Assembly (NCBI RefSeq): GCF_036324505.1
Contig: NC_086368.1
Span: 16,853,878 to 16,917,877 of the forward strand
Reading direction: 5' to 3'
From: Eleginops maclovinus
Taxonomy: Eukaryota; Chordata; Actinopteri; Perciformes; Eleginopidae
Length of the DNA stretch: 64,000 nt
A program made the position numbers and the translations under genes. Shown here piece by piece: positions 27,300 to 46,245 of this stretch (positions within the stretch are counted from its first letter, which is position 1; each line of letters opens with the position of its first letter). Under the pieces are notes generated by a model that saw nothing but the letters and a program-made list of their open reading frames with translations, had not been told where the DNA came from and searched no databases.

Positions 27300-30200
27300 A
27301 CCAATCCAAATTACAGTATACTGCATATGTATTAACAGTTAAGCTAATGTTACTCTGTGTGGATATTAGTAAAACAGCTTGTATATTGAGTGAATGTGTT
27401 AGCTGCAGATGAGAGACCACATCTTGATACTCTTCTAGCAAGACGCACAGTACGCTGTAATGGACCTGATAAGAAATTGCCTGAACCTAATGACCCCCTG
27501 ACCTTTCCTCCGTTGCAATCATCAGGTCATCATTTTAAGTCATCCAATACTTTTTTAATGACAAAAAAGCTGCAAAAATAATGCATTTTCAACCAGCCCT
27601 ATTATATTTTGTGTTACTTGCCAGTTATGAAAAGTAAGTATGCTAACAAATGCTAAACTATGGTAGTGTCCATTGTAACCAACATTATTTTTGCTAAATA
27701 TCAGTGTGTTAACAATGACACTGCGATCAAGCCTACAATCTGACATAGTTGTGTTTCTAGCCCCCTTGTGCATTTAAGTATAATATTCAGATGCAGATAG
27801 CTTAGTTTTTGGTCTCCATATACTCCATCAGGGATATATTTTCACTGCCTGTTGTTAAAGTGAACCAAAACAGTATTGGTTGGCGGAAACAATAAGCTGA
27901 AAGACACTGTGAAGCTTAGACATTTGTCTTTTCAATGTGTTCTAGTGTATGATACAGTAGGCATTACAGTGCATGACAAGGATTTTAACCCACAAATTAG
28001 AAGCATAATTACCATGACTAATAAATACCATCTTCATTCTAGCTGTCTAATCTACAATAAAGAAACTATTGCATAACTTACTTGTTTTATATTAAATCTC
28101 TTCTTCTTTAAATGTACAGCCCCGCCCAAACTTCCTGTCACATGTATGTGCCCTGCCACTGTTTGTTACACCGTGAGGGGCTGTTTGTAGTCAAAACTCA
28201 AAGTGGGGAAACTGGAAATTTCAGATAATCATTTTTCCGGGTACATGTTTCGGTCAGAAAGAAACTCATCACTCAAATGGCAAACTTTACGACGCCATAT
28301 GCAGGCATTGTCTATCTTCCGTTTTCTGTTACAACAAAATAAATTATTAAGGGCTTTAGTAAAGATTGGGTCCTTCAGACTTAACATTAGGGACGGCAAG
28401 TAGAGTAGAAACAATAAAAGCTCTGCTTTATTAGTGAGACTCCTCCTTTGATACAATTATTCAATAACGATAAAACAAGACAGACATATGAACACAAGAC
28501 AAGACAGCTAATATTTAAGGTATATATTTACAGTTTGCTGTAAATCTCTAGAGCTAACAAAGACCATGCTCTCTGTACATCAAATCATTAAAATTGTTTA
28601 CACACCGGCAGACACTAATTACATGCTCAAAATAAGTTAATACTCAATTGTGGAATAAAATCACAATTTAATTTCTTATTTGAGCGAATATGGAAAACAT
28701 GGATTATATCCACTTGGATTATAAATAGTATGTCCTGGGCAGGTTGTTGAGCTAGACAGCTGTACTTTGAAATGTGTTCACACAGTAACATAACCCCTCA
28801 CCTCAGGCTAGTGTTATCCATCACAAAGCGCTTTTTCTCAGCTGCTGGGCTGGAGGATGAATGACTAACCACAACGGTTTGGGTATTGTATTACACACAT
28901 CTAAAAATCACGTCTTTCTTCGATGTTTCTTGAGAAATTAATAAATACACTAGAGCAAACAAAGCGTTTCCTCTCTAAGTGATCAGGTGTGATCAGCCCA
29001 TAATGGACTGCTGTTCACATATCTGTGTTGAACTGACTTGTGTGTTGCTCTTTTAAAAAAAAGATTGTTAAACAGCCTGTTCTAGTATATTTTATAAAAA
29101 TATTGTACAAATACCTTTAAAAATTGCTTGTAAACCTTTTAATGTTATGAACTGAAGAGGTGCATGATCCTGGAGGGGAAAGGCTTTGTTTTACTCAAAC
29201 GCATATTTGATTCTTTGAGGTTTGACTTAATGAACAAAATAGACTCTGTTAAGTGTGCAATAAGATATATTCATAGCTTCATTTTAATATTAGAATTACA
29301 TTTACTTTTACATTTTGGACAAATCCACACTATATTTCAGGGTAAAATTCACCAAATGTCAGGCTCGCTTTGTTTTGGGACAGGGTTGGATGAAGAGTCA
29401 TAAAACATATCGGTGAGGAATGATCAAAGAATGAAAATGATTCAAATGTTTCTTTTTGACAGTCCAACAAATGAAGCAAATGCTTTATATTCACTGCATA
29501 ATCGTTTATAAGCAATGGGTAGAAACACAGAAACATACAACAAATATTTTGGCAACAAAAGACAAAATAAAGAAATGTTTCCCTCCTTCAGCAGAATATT
29601 TAGCATGATTCACCTTCAGCTGTGCCTGCGTATCACAAGTACAGTCTACAACAGCAGCGAGTGACTCGAGCCTCAGATCCTCGAGGTCCATGTTTTTATC
29701 ATGCTTGAGCATATTTGGCACTCAATTTGTAAATAGATATAATAGTCACAAAGACAGGCCAATGCGAACTGTATGCAAATGCACAAACATGTACAGCTCC
29801 AACCCTTACATGTGCATCACCCTCTGGTGGTGATCACATCTTCATACCAGACAAAAACAAACCAGATTTTAAAAAAACATTTAATAATAAAGAGATATTA
29901 CAGGTTCCGATACTTTCCGTATTTTAACAGAGATGTCTCAAAGCATGGACAGGAAGTTGAGGTTTAATAATGTCACTTATGATGTTCTGTATTAAGAGAT
30001 GATGATGGAGATGATCATTATGAAGCTGATGATGTGTAGCACTATGGTGCAAACCGAGTTGCTGGCCTTTTTTTTTCTGTTCTTACCATATTTTTGTCAT
30101 CTGATGCAAAAACTTTTTGAGTTGTTACAAATCAAGAGAAAAAAATAAAACCATCAGCACTGAGAAGGCAGCTGATGGGGAATCATGGTGTGCAACACAG

Positions 30201-33200
30201 CGATGGGACGTTATAATGACAAACACACTGTAATGTACTGATAATTGATATTATTTGCTACAGGACAAACTGATTAACAGCTTTCCAGACACACTGAGTT
30301 TGGCTTTTTTCACTGTATCCCTTTAACCACTGTACCAAAGACCATTACTCATGTAATATCAAAACAAGACGATGATTTTTTTGCTGAAAACCCTAAAGGA
30401 ATAGATGATCCTTTTTTGCCTTCTTGCAAAGATGATTGATAACACTGACATTGGAATAAATCAATAAAAAATGTATGACTGGAAGCGGTCCTCCTAAAAT
30501 CCCAACTTCATTTTTTTCCACAATTTATGTAGGTCTTGATAAATATTTGATCAGTCCAACTATTGATATAATAATTTGTTGTAAGCCTTATTGTTGATTT
30601 AATCACTTGCTTATGGAGGAAAAACGTTTAACCAAGACTGTCTTTTCTTTCTGTTAGCAGCACTTATGGTCCAAATGTAGCGTGCCACATTTTCATGTGA
30701 ATATTTACTTGGGGTGACAGAGAGTATTAAACCTGACATAACAGGATTTGCGAGAAAAAAAAAACTTTGTGAGACTGGAAGATCGGTGACCTTTCCTAAC
30801 CTTACCATATCACAAGTTGGGCAATTCAAGGGTTCCTGACTGTTTGCCCCTGATTCCTGTCTTTAAGTTATCCCTCTGTGACCTGTAGCCTTATATTTAG
30901 CACACAGACATGGGTGGCATAGATTTAATCTAATGCAGCAGGAAAGCAAATCAGCATGTTTTCTAAAATGTAAAAAAACATTTAAACCAACAACATTTTG
31001 AAAATACAATATGGTGTAAAACAATCAGGAGTTGGCACTTCTTTCAAATACAATTTAAAGTATGACATACAGCTTGAAGCATAAAACTACTTTGACTGAA
31101 GACTTTTGAAGTCTCAAAACTGTCTTCAACAGGCGGTGTTTTGTTCTTTTAAACAGGCCGCATTCATAACCAGCGATGGAAATGTTTCTCGAGTTTGAAT
31201 ATGAAAGGCACAGTGAGAAATGTCTTTATAGTGGCATTCATGTTTGTACAGTAAACACAGAGCAAGCCCTTGTGTTCAGCATCCCATTCCATAAATTCAG
31301 TTTGAGGAACTCAATGACAGGAGTTGCTATCTCTACATGTTGCTCCTTGCCCTGCAAATACCGATGAGCGCTGCTTAATCAATTTCTAGAGAGAGCTGTG
31401 TGAATAACGCCTTGAGCATAAAAAACTAAAGGTGTGAGATCAACCCAGAAGCAAATCACAATGATTTATGGGATGGGAATGCACTTGATTTAAACTCAAG
31501 TGCAATTAATTCACATTTCTTTGAAAAACAATTATTTAACTATATACTTTGATTATTATCAGTAAACATAGGAATATGTGATAATAATGCTGTGGTCACT
31601 GTTAACATGTTTGGGACATGGTGAGGTTACTGCGTTATAACAAAGATAGTTAACACATTTCAACATGGAATTTTTATAAAAGACCATAAAACTACATGTA
31701 ACAATATTCTGAGAAACTAGATGAAACACTTTCTGATTCTTGTATGAAAAATTGCCACTGATTTGAAAGGTTTAATACAATAAAATGTAATCGGATGGCA
31801 CTGTTAGTGTGAATTTAAGCAAACACAGTGTCAGACAATTAAAAAAAAACAAGCATCTCTTTTTTTTTTACTTTCAAAGATGAAATGGTACAATGACGAT
31901 TGAAAAGTAAACATCGTACCTGAAACAAAATAAGACTGCTGACTCACAGAAGAACAGGCGATTAAATACATAAAGCCCACAGTTTTATAGACTACTATTT
32001 AAATTTCACACTTTACACATTGGTCTGATTTGAAATAGACAAAAAAATAATTCACTTATTATTGCAAAAATGTAAACATCCTTCGAATGTATAATGACAA
32101 TATCTCTGCAAATACAGTCACAAATCTCTGCTAAAAAAGGGCCTTTTCTTATTATAAGAGGCCTATTTCCTTAAATGTCATGATGATCAAACAATAATAC
32201 AAATGATCATCCTTTGATTTGGGGTTATTTAAAGCTTCTGTTGGGAATTGTCACATTATTGTTGCCGTCGAACAAGAAGGGTTAAAAGAAGTCAACACTC
32301 AATTGAAAAGTAAAACTGCAAAAAATATGCATTTTGTTGTTGCTTGTCAATTATATTCAACATGATTTTTGATTGTTGGTCAGACAAAACAAGCAATTTA
32401 AAGACATCGCCTTGGGTTTAGGACTAAACATTAACCAATTAATCCACCCAAAAATTGCCAGGCTATTGATTAGCACATAATCACATTTTGAATGTATTGG
32501 ATAGTTTTGAAACGTAAAGGACAATCCCCTGCTGGCTGCAGCTTCCTATTTATGAGATTTTCTTGTTTCATAAATTGGAAATGTAATATCTTTAAATTAG
32601 GAAACTGCCGTGCATTTTGTGAAATGTTATTTGGCTGAAGTCAAAAAATCATCAACTGAGAGAATTTTTTTCCCCTATCTGATTTTTCTAAATAAATCAT
32701 CGATCAGAAGCAAGAAATCCTCTTTGATTTGCACCTCACGTCACACAGAAACCGTAAAACCTTCCTTATCAGAAGTTGAGAATTTGTATTTGCGTCACCC
32801 CTTGAACAACCTCTGCGAACTACAGCGTAATACCACAATCCGTGAATCTAGAACATTTGGCCTTCCTCCGTCAGCTGAAAGTATCCCCTTGATATGAGCG
32901 GCAACAAAAAGATGACAGCATCAGTGCGCCTGAGCTCCTCCACTGCCAGACAGCCAGTTTGTCGAGAAAACAATGGACAAAATGAAATATTGGCCGAAAG
33001 AAACATTCTCTGACATGGTACATTAGATTTTTCTTCAGCTCAGAAATAATCTCAGAAGACAACAATGCTACCCCTATTAGCAATTAAACAACATGGTAAA
33101 AGATCTGACATCGCATAGGTTCAAACACACAAGCTTTCATTTGATGAGTCGCTGTAGCTTAAACGGGCTACTGTTAGTATGTACATGTAGCAGCATAAAA

Positions 33201-33624
33201 CCACCCTGGCTGTGATTATCAGACTACGAGATTTCCATTCTTAAATCTCGCTCCCAAATGGCTGTCGATGTGGATGAGGTGGAATGTGCAGGTTTTGTAG
33301 TTTGATTTATCCTTTAAAGTTGGATTTTTTTTAAGTGTGTCTCCCGCCCTCTATAACCTCATCATGCCTCTCTCTCTTATTTTTTTTTCTATAAATCCTA
33401 ATGGCACAATTGATTTTATTTATCATACAGTTTGAAAATAAGTTTTGGCACTTAAAATATAAATACAGTCTTCCTCTTTTATATATAATTAAGCACAGTT
33501 ATTACAGTAATACACCAGAGTCCAGTGATAATTTGAGGTGAAACTTTGGTCTCTGTTTTACCAACTGGATTACAAAACGCTGGTCGTCACATGGATAACA
33601 AAATTATTACAATTGGAAATAAAA

Positions 33625-33653
33625 GAATGAATAAATAAATAAATAAATAAATA
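33625..33653. repeat. (AAAT)n microsatellite
   Basis: About seven AAAT units with a slightly irregular start, in the gene-free interval below frs3. Confidence 0.9.
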
Positions 33654-34839
33654 TCTGACTATGGTTGATAAATAGCCTCACAAAAATCTTCACTGTAGAC
33701 TTGATAACTCTTCAAAAAACACACACCTGATAACTGACAAATTATAGATGCAGCACTTTTTATGTGAGGTTACAGCTTAATGCCACTATTTGAGGTTGTG
33801 GATGTCTCCATCAAAACACATAAATAAATCCCATTTACGATGCTGACTAAGAATGTCCATGAAATATTAGGCCCCCTGCTTTTGGTAAAAAGGACACGGT
33901 CGATTTAGTGGCCAAGGGTCAAAAGTGCAACGTGACAAGCGTAAACCATGTGGACCCCCTGTAGGTCAGGGATGATGTGCATGTGGGGTGATCTATGATA
34001 TGCTACCTTTTTATTTGCTGCATGTGGATAGGAGGGAGCCAAAGCTCGTTTAATCCATGTGTGCTACTTTTACCATAGCTTAGAATAACTCTGCAAATAT
34101 CACCATCTCTTCTGTCCATTTAATTCAGTTTTTTTGGACTGGATTCCTCCATTCCTTAAAATATGATAAAATACAATTCCATAGGATTGTGTGCAAAATG
34201 CTCTATAGGCATATAGTATCAAATAATGGTCTCTTCTACTAGCCACAAAGTAAGACTTGGATGCTTGTGATGAGGTATGAATATTGGCAAGTACCTTGGA
34301 GGAACCATTACCCTTCCTTCATGCCAACAACTTCCTCTTCTGTGAAAAGAGTCAAATGAGTGACTCTCTTTATATTTAAGTAAAAACCACATGGATGTAG
34401 AATACTTAAATGATATAAACAATAATGTGTGTGTGAGTGGAGATGGGTTAATGAATTTCAATTGGCTAAAACAATATGGCAAGGACTGCTTCCACTGAAA
34501 ACAGAGATCTCTGCTTTAGGTCATAGCCAAGCAAGAAATCATATTTATGATTTTATGCTTATGTTTAAATATCCAGCAAACCGTATTGGCTGTAAAAACT
34601 GCCAATTTCTCAAAAGAGCTTCACACCACATATCTAATAAATAACACAGAATAAAATGGCAAATTCTCCTCAGAGATTTCTCATTTCCTTTTATATTCCC
34701 AGAAGTTTCTAATTAGGTACCTGTACTGTATTAGTCAGCCCAACAGTTGAATGGATGGATGACAGTGAAGGGTCCAGTGTGCTAAGATGAGGATAAGCCT
34801 TCATCTGTCTTCGTCGCTCCTCTTCAGTTTGAACACCGT

Positions 34840-39394
<4,555 letters not shown>

Positions 39395-39674
39395 AGCTTC
39401 AGCAGGCCAGCTGAAACCTGACACATACACAAACCTCATCATCCACTGCCATCAACATTATCAGCAATTTGATGCCAGTTGTCCATCTCAGAAAATACAG
39501 CACTGAATATCCAACTTCAGGGAAAACAAGCATAGACAAACTTCTTACTTAGTCCAGGCCATCAGTTTAAAGGGATTCACAGATCAATCCCAGGATCTTC
39601 GACTGGGCAACGTCGTCACAAGCCAGTTAGATTGTTGGACTGACATCTTCAAGAGAAGCTTCATGTTCTCCCCC
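39395..39674 (-). other. frs3: frs3 5' UTR segments and an untranslated exon
   Basis: The start exon extends to an acceptor at 39410 (GGTTTCAG). A further candidate exon at 39549-39674 is bounded on the minus strand by TTTTAG and by a GTAAGAAG donor, with no reading frame continuing into the frs3 ATG. Inferred from splice signals only. Confidence 0.5.
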
Positions 39675-40669
39675 CTAAAACCATCAAAAATAAATCTGCA
39701 TTAGACAAATGTACAGATATAAAACACGGAATCCTGAACCTGTTGCATGTCATCATTTGTCTTTCTCCCCTATTTTCCTTAACTGTCTACTATCTGATGT
39801 CAAAATGAAATTAAAAAAAACCATGATTACCAACATTTAACAGAACTATTTTAAGTGAAGGTTGAGTATTAAACTGTGATTATTTTGTCTCATTTCTTCT
39901 ATATTTAATCACAAATATTCAGAAAAACAGGACAAATTAACACTAGAAAAATATCGTTTTTTATTAAGTAGCCTACAGTAAAAAAATATATATAAATTGT
40001 AATGTATGGGAATAACTACATGCATGTGCATTTTTTAAATGGGGAATGAAACAAAAAAAATCAACACAAATATTTAAAAAACAATCTTAAACATCTGTGT
40101 TTTGATCTCTAAAAAACAAACACACAACAACTTCTCATTTCCTTTTGCCAAACCAATGACCATACTGTGATTTAAAAAGCTCCGTGCCACTCGGCTCACA
40201 GAGCCATTCAAACAGATTTCAGATCAACACCGCCGCATTATGTGTGCTCTAACCTGGGCCTCCACATCTGACTGGAGATGCCAGGCTGGACTCCACACCA
40301 CCAATTCACAGCTACCTTCAATCAACAGAGGAAACATAAATAAAAACGAGCTAGCCTACATTACACACGCGTATTACACAGCCCAGTGATTAAAAGGGCT
40401 TTCCCTCTATCTGGGCTATTTACAGCACGAAAATCACAGCCTTTTGCTCAATTAGCCAAGCCGACGAAGAGCCCCCCAAAACAAGCCGACAGCAAGGCTC
40501 CATCTGCGGCGTCAGTGTGAGGGGAGCTCGGCTCAGCCACCGTGGAAGCAACACACTGACACTAAATGCACAACAACACGGTTCAATGACCATTTGTTCT
40601 CATTGGTGTGAGGATACAATAGCGTGAGCAAATAGCAGTCAGGACGACAGCGATGGTTTGCTACTCACA

Positions 40670-40830
40670 TGTCTGGCACGGATTTTTTTATATTAGCCTA
40701 ATGCGAAATAAGCATTGAGACTGCGATTAGAAATCGGCGGTGGCTGCTGCTGCTGGTAGCGGGATGTGGCACTTGCACGGCAGAGACGCGGATAAAAGAT
40801 GCAGTGAGAGCAGTAAAAAAATGTTGTTAT
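40670..40830 (-). promoter_or_regulatory. frs3: probable frs3 first exon and promoter area
   Basis: On the minus strand a donor (CCAGACAT followed by GTGAGTAG) closes a GC-richer stretch with CAG/CCG repeats. The surrounding 40.2-41.0 kb has more CpG than its neighbourhood. This is the best candidate for the first untranslated exon; the transcription start is not determined. Confidence 0.4.
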
Positions 40831-43780
40831 TTTTTCCTCCTATTACGCCCCCCTACTGCAGCACGGGCCTCTGCCTGTATGACATTTCCCAAGCAGCTGG
40901 GGTGAGAGTTCACCGCCAGACAACGAGGCTGAGAGCCGACAAGAAGGTAGGAAACGCTGGAGGACCAGAGAGGAAAGGTGTGCCTGGCTCACTGGAGGGG
41001 GGGCAAACCAGCAACAGAGAAGTTTGAGGAAATAGCACCTCTGCCCGGGATTTTACTGTAAATATAATCCCCTCATGAGTGTGTGCATTATATTTTTGAT
41101 TCAGACCTTTTTCTCATAAAAAAAGTCCTTCCCACTTAAAATTAGGTTTTGTAAATCTTTAATTCTGACCTTCTCTATAAGTATTTTTTTCTTTTGATGA
41201 AAAAGGCTGGTTTCCCATGAAAAAGGAAAGGGTTGTTTTTTGGTTTTTTTACCCAAAGCAACATCTGTCCCATCTCAACACCATTAAAGTCTAACAATTC
41301 TGCCCACTTCTGGTTTAAAGTCATGAGAAAACTATGTGACATTTTATATTTGTTCCTCCCTGTATGAGTCATTATTGCACTGCTCAGAGACATCTCTGCC
41401 CTACAACTTTCCAGACACCTCAAAGTTTTCTCATTCATTTAATTTATCAAGAGAAAATGTACAGTTTTTTCTTCTTTTACGCAGTGGGTTTCAAGTGGGT
41501 AGGTGTATTGATGCCTAACTTAAACAAATTAAGAGAAAAAAAGGAAATAAATTACCACAATCAAGAAACATAACTGTAAAACTGAAAAATACAACAACAT
41601 TTTTTTTTTAAACACACCTGAATTAAATGAAGGAGCTGTGGAGCTTTTAATATTGTTTGTGCAGAAATGTGCACTTACATAGTTTTACTTAAAATTTAGA
41701 CAAACAACACACTCAAAGAACAGCATTTCTTCAGTTAAACCACTGATGCATTTGTCATACGTTTTTGAATACTCTTCAATGTGTTTAATCCAGCAACCGT
41801 ACTGTCAAGAATAATGTAAGTGTTTCATATCTTAATAATCTGATATTTGTATGACACCTCTTTGGGAACAGATGAATCAGTGAATGAACAAGGTGAAAGC
41901 AAATGGGCATTGAAACATGTCAGTTTAACATCCCTTACCCTAATTTATATCATGTTGGGTTACTGCCATTAATTTCATGCTTATGCAAGTGCTTTTCATA
42001 TAAAAAAAATACAGTTTAGATATACATTTTTAAAATAATTTTCTTTGGACATAAAATTATGAATTATTGAATGAAACTAAATGAGCAAAGCTTATTCTGA
42101 GTTTAATATTTACATTTTATAAGCTCATCCGGTGTTTTTTGTCTTCTGAAAAGTAATGATGAATAAAGAAAAGGCACACAGAACATGTTCCTCCATATTT
42201 CCTTAAAAAACAACAACTTTAAAGTTGAGCATAGTACACAGTAAGTAAATGTTAGTTACTAGGTCATAGGATGTCGAAGAGATTAATATTGCATTGTAAA
42301 GGGAAAACCAGTTGGCAGACAAAAGCAGTTAACCCTCCTGGTGTTTAAAAGAGGTATAACTTCAAATAAAAACAAGTATATGATCTGTTATATTTTACTA
42401 ACTTACTTATCTGTCCTACCAATCAGGTCCCGACCTCCTCCTTATCATCTCTCAGCAGATCCTCTCATTGTTGACTTCACAGGAATGTGATTTAGCTCTT
42501 TTGATTCTTCAAGTGGCCTTCCAGAGTGAGCTGCCGGTTGCAGGGTGGGGTTAAGGCACGGGTTAGATGAGGTGAACAGAGGTGGAGAGGAGGTCAGTGT
42601 AATGGTGTCAGTGCCCTCTCTTCATAGTGAGATTAGAGGTTGACTGCTCCCTCAGTTTCTCCCTGATATACCTGTACTAATCTTGAGTATTATATTTCAT
42701 GCTTCTTATAAGTAAAAACTGAATATTTCCCTTTTTAAACCACTGCATTTATTGGAAAAAGTAATCACATGGTATGCTGCTAGGCTACCCTGTAGCATAC
42801 AAAGGTGCTCAAATTGACCCCACATTGAAGTACTACAACAATAAAATCCCCTTATATGTATTTGTTCGTGATCAATATCAAATACAAAATTACTATACAT
42901 AATACATAACATACAACATATTAAAAATATGATATACACCTAGTTTTCATATAGAATAGCTTACTTGTGTAGCAGTTGTGTAAAATAAGTGGGGGGCACA
43001 TAGGCTATTATGTAGCCTACACAACTTGAGAAACATGCTTACGTCACTTGTAATTAGAATTATACAAATATGTCGTGTCTATTTCTTTACCATAACCTGT
43101 CCACTGTCCTTGTTCTAACTGTTATGTTATTTTTTGTTTATAGCCTAGGCCTACATTAAGAAATTCAAATTGAGTGAAATTCATGATCTGTACCTTTTTC
43201 ACTATAGTTTTATGCAAAAATGATCAGTCTAGTGACCTCACGTTTGTACGTTTGTTTACCATTTTAACATGTTTTTTAATTTGACTAGCAAGAGGTACAT
43301 TTTATTTTATTGAGATAAACTTAGTCCACAGAGGAACAAAAAGCAACCCATGAAAAGAACAACCCGGAACCATCTCAACGCTTTCATAATGTTCGCTGTC
43401 TATCCCGTTGCTCAAGTATCAAGTCGGGTGTGTTTTGCTCGTTTTTTTTGTAATTGTGTAACCGGGCGTTGAGGAAGTAAGGTAAGCTAGTGTGTTTTGT
43501 GACCTTGGCACTTGTAATGGACCACGGCAGCTTTATACTACATAACTATTTAGCTACCGAAATACTTCAACCACCAACCGTCAGTTGTCCCTCTTGTCCT
43601 CTCGACCAATACCAGGCTGTGACGTCACGGTGTTTGTCTTTGCACTGGGAGTGCCTGCAGCATTGACCGTACTGATAAGATACCATACAGCCCTGCCTGC
43701 TGCACAAACTAATATCAAAATACAGCAGCATGCATGAGGTGTTCACTGTCGGTGTGTAGTATAAGTCAACGTTAGTCCGA
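40831..43780. other. intergenic region between frs3 and tspo
   Basis: Divergent spacer between the frs3 5' side and the tspo 5' side. No exon or clear repeat is recognised. Short ORFs here have no splice context. Confidence 0.5.
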
Positions 43781-43831
43781 TAAAAGAACACATTAGCTTT
43801 GCTGTGCTGAGGGGAGGCAACTGAGTGAGAG
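43781..43831 (+). other. tspo: probable untranslated first exon of tspo
   Basis: A GTGAGTAG donor after position 43831 on the plus strand lies upstream of the acceptor (CTTATCACAG) that stands two bases before the tspo ATG. The left boundary is a guess. Confidence 0.4.
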
Positions 43832-44807
43832 GTGAGTAGCTTTTTACATCATACCTACAAACAAGACGACGGTAATGACAATAAACTCATAGTCAACTGC
43901 ATCTTTGACCTAACGTTAGCTGGAGCTTATCAGTCCTGTGAAGTATGACAAAGCTGAAACTTCACAGATTTGCTTTAAACATACATTAGCATGTCTTTTT
44001 TTGCATGTTGACCTCCAGTCATGTGACTGTAAAGTGTTGCTAAACAACCATGATAACTGATAATTAAGTCTAAGTTAATGGTTGCAATTTAACACCTTTA
44101 TTAGCCAACGTTTATATCTTAAGGCAGCATGAAAATAAACTTCAGGAAACACGAAACATCATTAACATTGTGTAATCATCATCTGAAATTATAATACTGG
44201 CAGAATTAGAAGATGATTTGCTTAAAGTTACCTGAAGAAGTTTAGAGCTGCAAAGCTAGAACAGCTGGAAGATAAAGTGTAAGGTGAACTGAAACTGACA
44301 AGTGATAACACAAGAGATGCCTTAAAATGCTTACAATTTAGGAGAAAAGTTAAATACACACATACACTTGAAAAGCTTTATTTTATTATGTAAACTGCCA
44401 GTCATGTGGCTCTGTCAAGTTTTACTAAACTGCCATATCTGTAATTGCAATAAATTGTAATAAACCTAGATTTATGACTGCGGTTGTTCATGTTGGTATG
44501 TTTATATGCCATTGGTTGTTATGCTTTTTAGGACAGGGACCTTTCAAGAAGTCTGCTTGCAGTAAAGAAATGACCTTAATTAACCTAAAATTACCTAATA
44601 CCTGATGCACCGATTTTGGATGACTGAGGCAGATACTGATATAGGTATTTAACTGTTGAAAGCAGCTGTAGCATGTCTCTCATACCAACAATGGATTATA
44701 TAACTGCTTGTATGTGAATGGTTTTCCCAAAAAGTATTATCACCTGACACTGCAGCTCTACCAGCTCTTTTTGTGTCCATAATATGTTCCTGCTCTTATC
44801 ACAGAAC

Positions 44808-45629
44808 ATGTGGCTGCCCATGCTTGGGATGACCGCCCTGCCCCACCTGGGAGGGCTTTTAGGCGGTTTCATCACGCGCAAGGAGGTGAAGACCTGGTAC
44901 CTAACACTGAAGAAGCCCTCATGGCGCCCACCAAATGCTGCATTCCCTGTAGTGTGGACCTGTCTGTACACAGGCATGGGGTAAGTATCATGGTGGTGAC
45001 AGTCTCTAAGATCTACAGCTGAAGTTTTTCAAGCTCCTTCCATCAAAACCTTCTTTGGTACTCTTTCCACTATTCTTCCGGTGCTAGTCGGGGCGTTTGT
45101 GAAGTCGAAAGTAACATGTAAAGTAAACATAAGGCACTCTTCTACTGGCAATGTTGTAGGAGTCAAACACCTTTTCCCCTGTTTAAAAAACCTCCAATAA
45201 CATCTTATCTAAATAACCATTTTAAATGTTGTTATGCAGGTATAGCTCCTACCTGGTGTGGAAAGAGCTGGGCGGTTTCACTGAGGAAGCAGTGGTTCCT
45301 CTGGGACTGTATGGGCTGCAGCTTGCTCTCAACTGGATCTGGACTCCCATATTTTTTGGTGCACATAAGATGAAATTGGTAAGTTTCACACAGAAATGTA
45401 ATTATTTTTTCTTAAACTGCCAGACAACTGCTCAATAGCCCTCTCTCTGCCTATATAGGCACTCATAGACATTGTGCTTCTCACTGGGACCGTGGGGGCT
45501 ACAATGGTGTCTTGGTATCCTGTCAGCAGGACGGCCACTCTGCTGATGGCGCCCTACCTGGCCTGGCTGTGCCTCGCCACCGCCCTCAACTACCGCGTAT
45601 GGAGAGACAACAGAGAGAAGGAAGAGTAG
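44808..45629 (+). CDS. tspo: translocator protein (TSPO family), 160 aa
   Basis: Five-helix outer mitochondrial membrane protein that binds cholesterol and porphyrins. Coding exons 44808-44980, 45240-45378 and 45459-45629 join in frame, with donors GTAAGT and acceptors TGCAG and TATAG. Family signatures are LKKPSWRPP with [20 protein letters not shown] in the first exon, [20 protein letters not shown] and [12 protein letters not shown] in the second, and the cholesterol-recognition segment LNYRVWRDN near the C-terminus. The length is close to human TSPO (169 aa). The ATG sits two bases inside the exon after an acceptor, so at least one upstream untranslated exon exists. AATAAA at 45713-45718 is a likely polyadenylation signal. 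Sequence favours TSPO over TSPO2, although mammalian TSPO2 maps to the same broad chromosome region as FRS3 and TOMM6. Confidence 0.95.
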
Positions 45630-46031
45630 CTGCTGTTTTATTTGAAAAAAGGCTTTTTTTATGTGTGCATTCATAATGAAGAGTTTTGTGTTAAAGTTAC
45701 TGCTATAACTCAAAATAAAATAAAGATTTACATCAAATCTATCACTCTTGAATACATTCCTTCTCGCACAGCAGGCTACCAATTCAAGATTTTTTTATTC
45801 ACTTAACACATTTATGTAACACCACATTTAACATTGTAGGATTCAGGAAATGAAATCATTTGCGGAATATGTTTTTAATAATAATTGAAAAATAACTGCA
45901 CATCCCATAATAGGATAGGTGCTGGATCAGATATAACCGCAAGAACAAGAACTGACAGATCAGTGAACTACGTGGCTCCTGATTGGATGATTTTAATCCA
46001 GCTGTGTAATGTTTTGAGCAGCAGGCTTTTG

Positions 46032-46245
46032 TTTGTGGTGGTTGTGGCAAAATCCATAGGGAATTGGCCTGTGAACTGGAAGGTCACCCGTTCAAGTCCC
46101 CGAAAGACGAGGTGCTACCGTGGTGTCCCTGAGCAAGGCACCGTTCCCTACACTGCTCCCCACTGCTCCTAACACTAGGATGGGTCAAATGCAGAGCCCT
46201 TTAAATGTCCCTTCTCTGGGACGGATAAAGGGATTCTGATTCCTC
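46032..46245 (+). mobile_element. tRNA-derived SINE
   Basis: Head with TCCATAGGGAATTGGCC and B-box-like CACCCGTTCAAGTCCC, then CTGAGCAAGGCACCG, CCCACTGCTCC and AGGATGGGTCAAATGCAGAG. It belongs to the same family as the truncated copy at 25096 and shares its core with the minus-strand copy at 21725. It lies between the converging 3' ends of tspo and uqcc2. Confidence 0.8.

Larger units (their letters stand above)
26314..34839. other. gene-free interval between SLC6 gene and frs3
   Basis: About 8.5 kb. The right side probably holds a long frs3 3' UTR. On the minus strand near 26606 there is a good donor (GATGGAGGG followed by GTAAGT) that could close a 5' exon of the SLC6 gene. Apart from (GTT)15, an AAAT array and scattered short ORFs without family resemblance, nothing coding is seen. 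Confidence 0.5.

Noticed and set aside
32610..32897. 95-aa plus-strand reading frame in the gene-free interval
   Set aside because: No recognisable domain, no splice partners, and composition like surrounding non-coding DNA.
46032..46245. tRNA gene
   Set aside because: The B-box-like GTTCAAGTCCC belongs to a SINE head. The rest does not fold into a tRNA and a SINE core follows.
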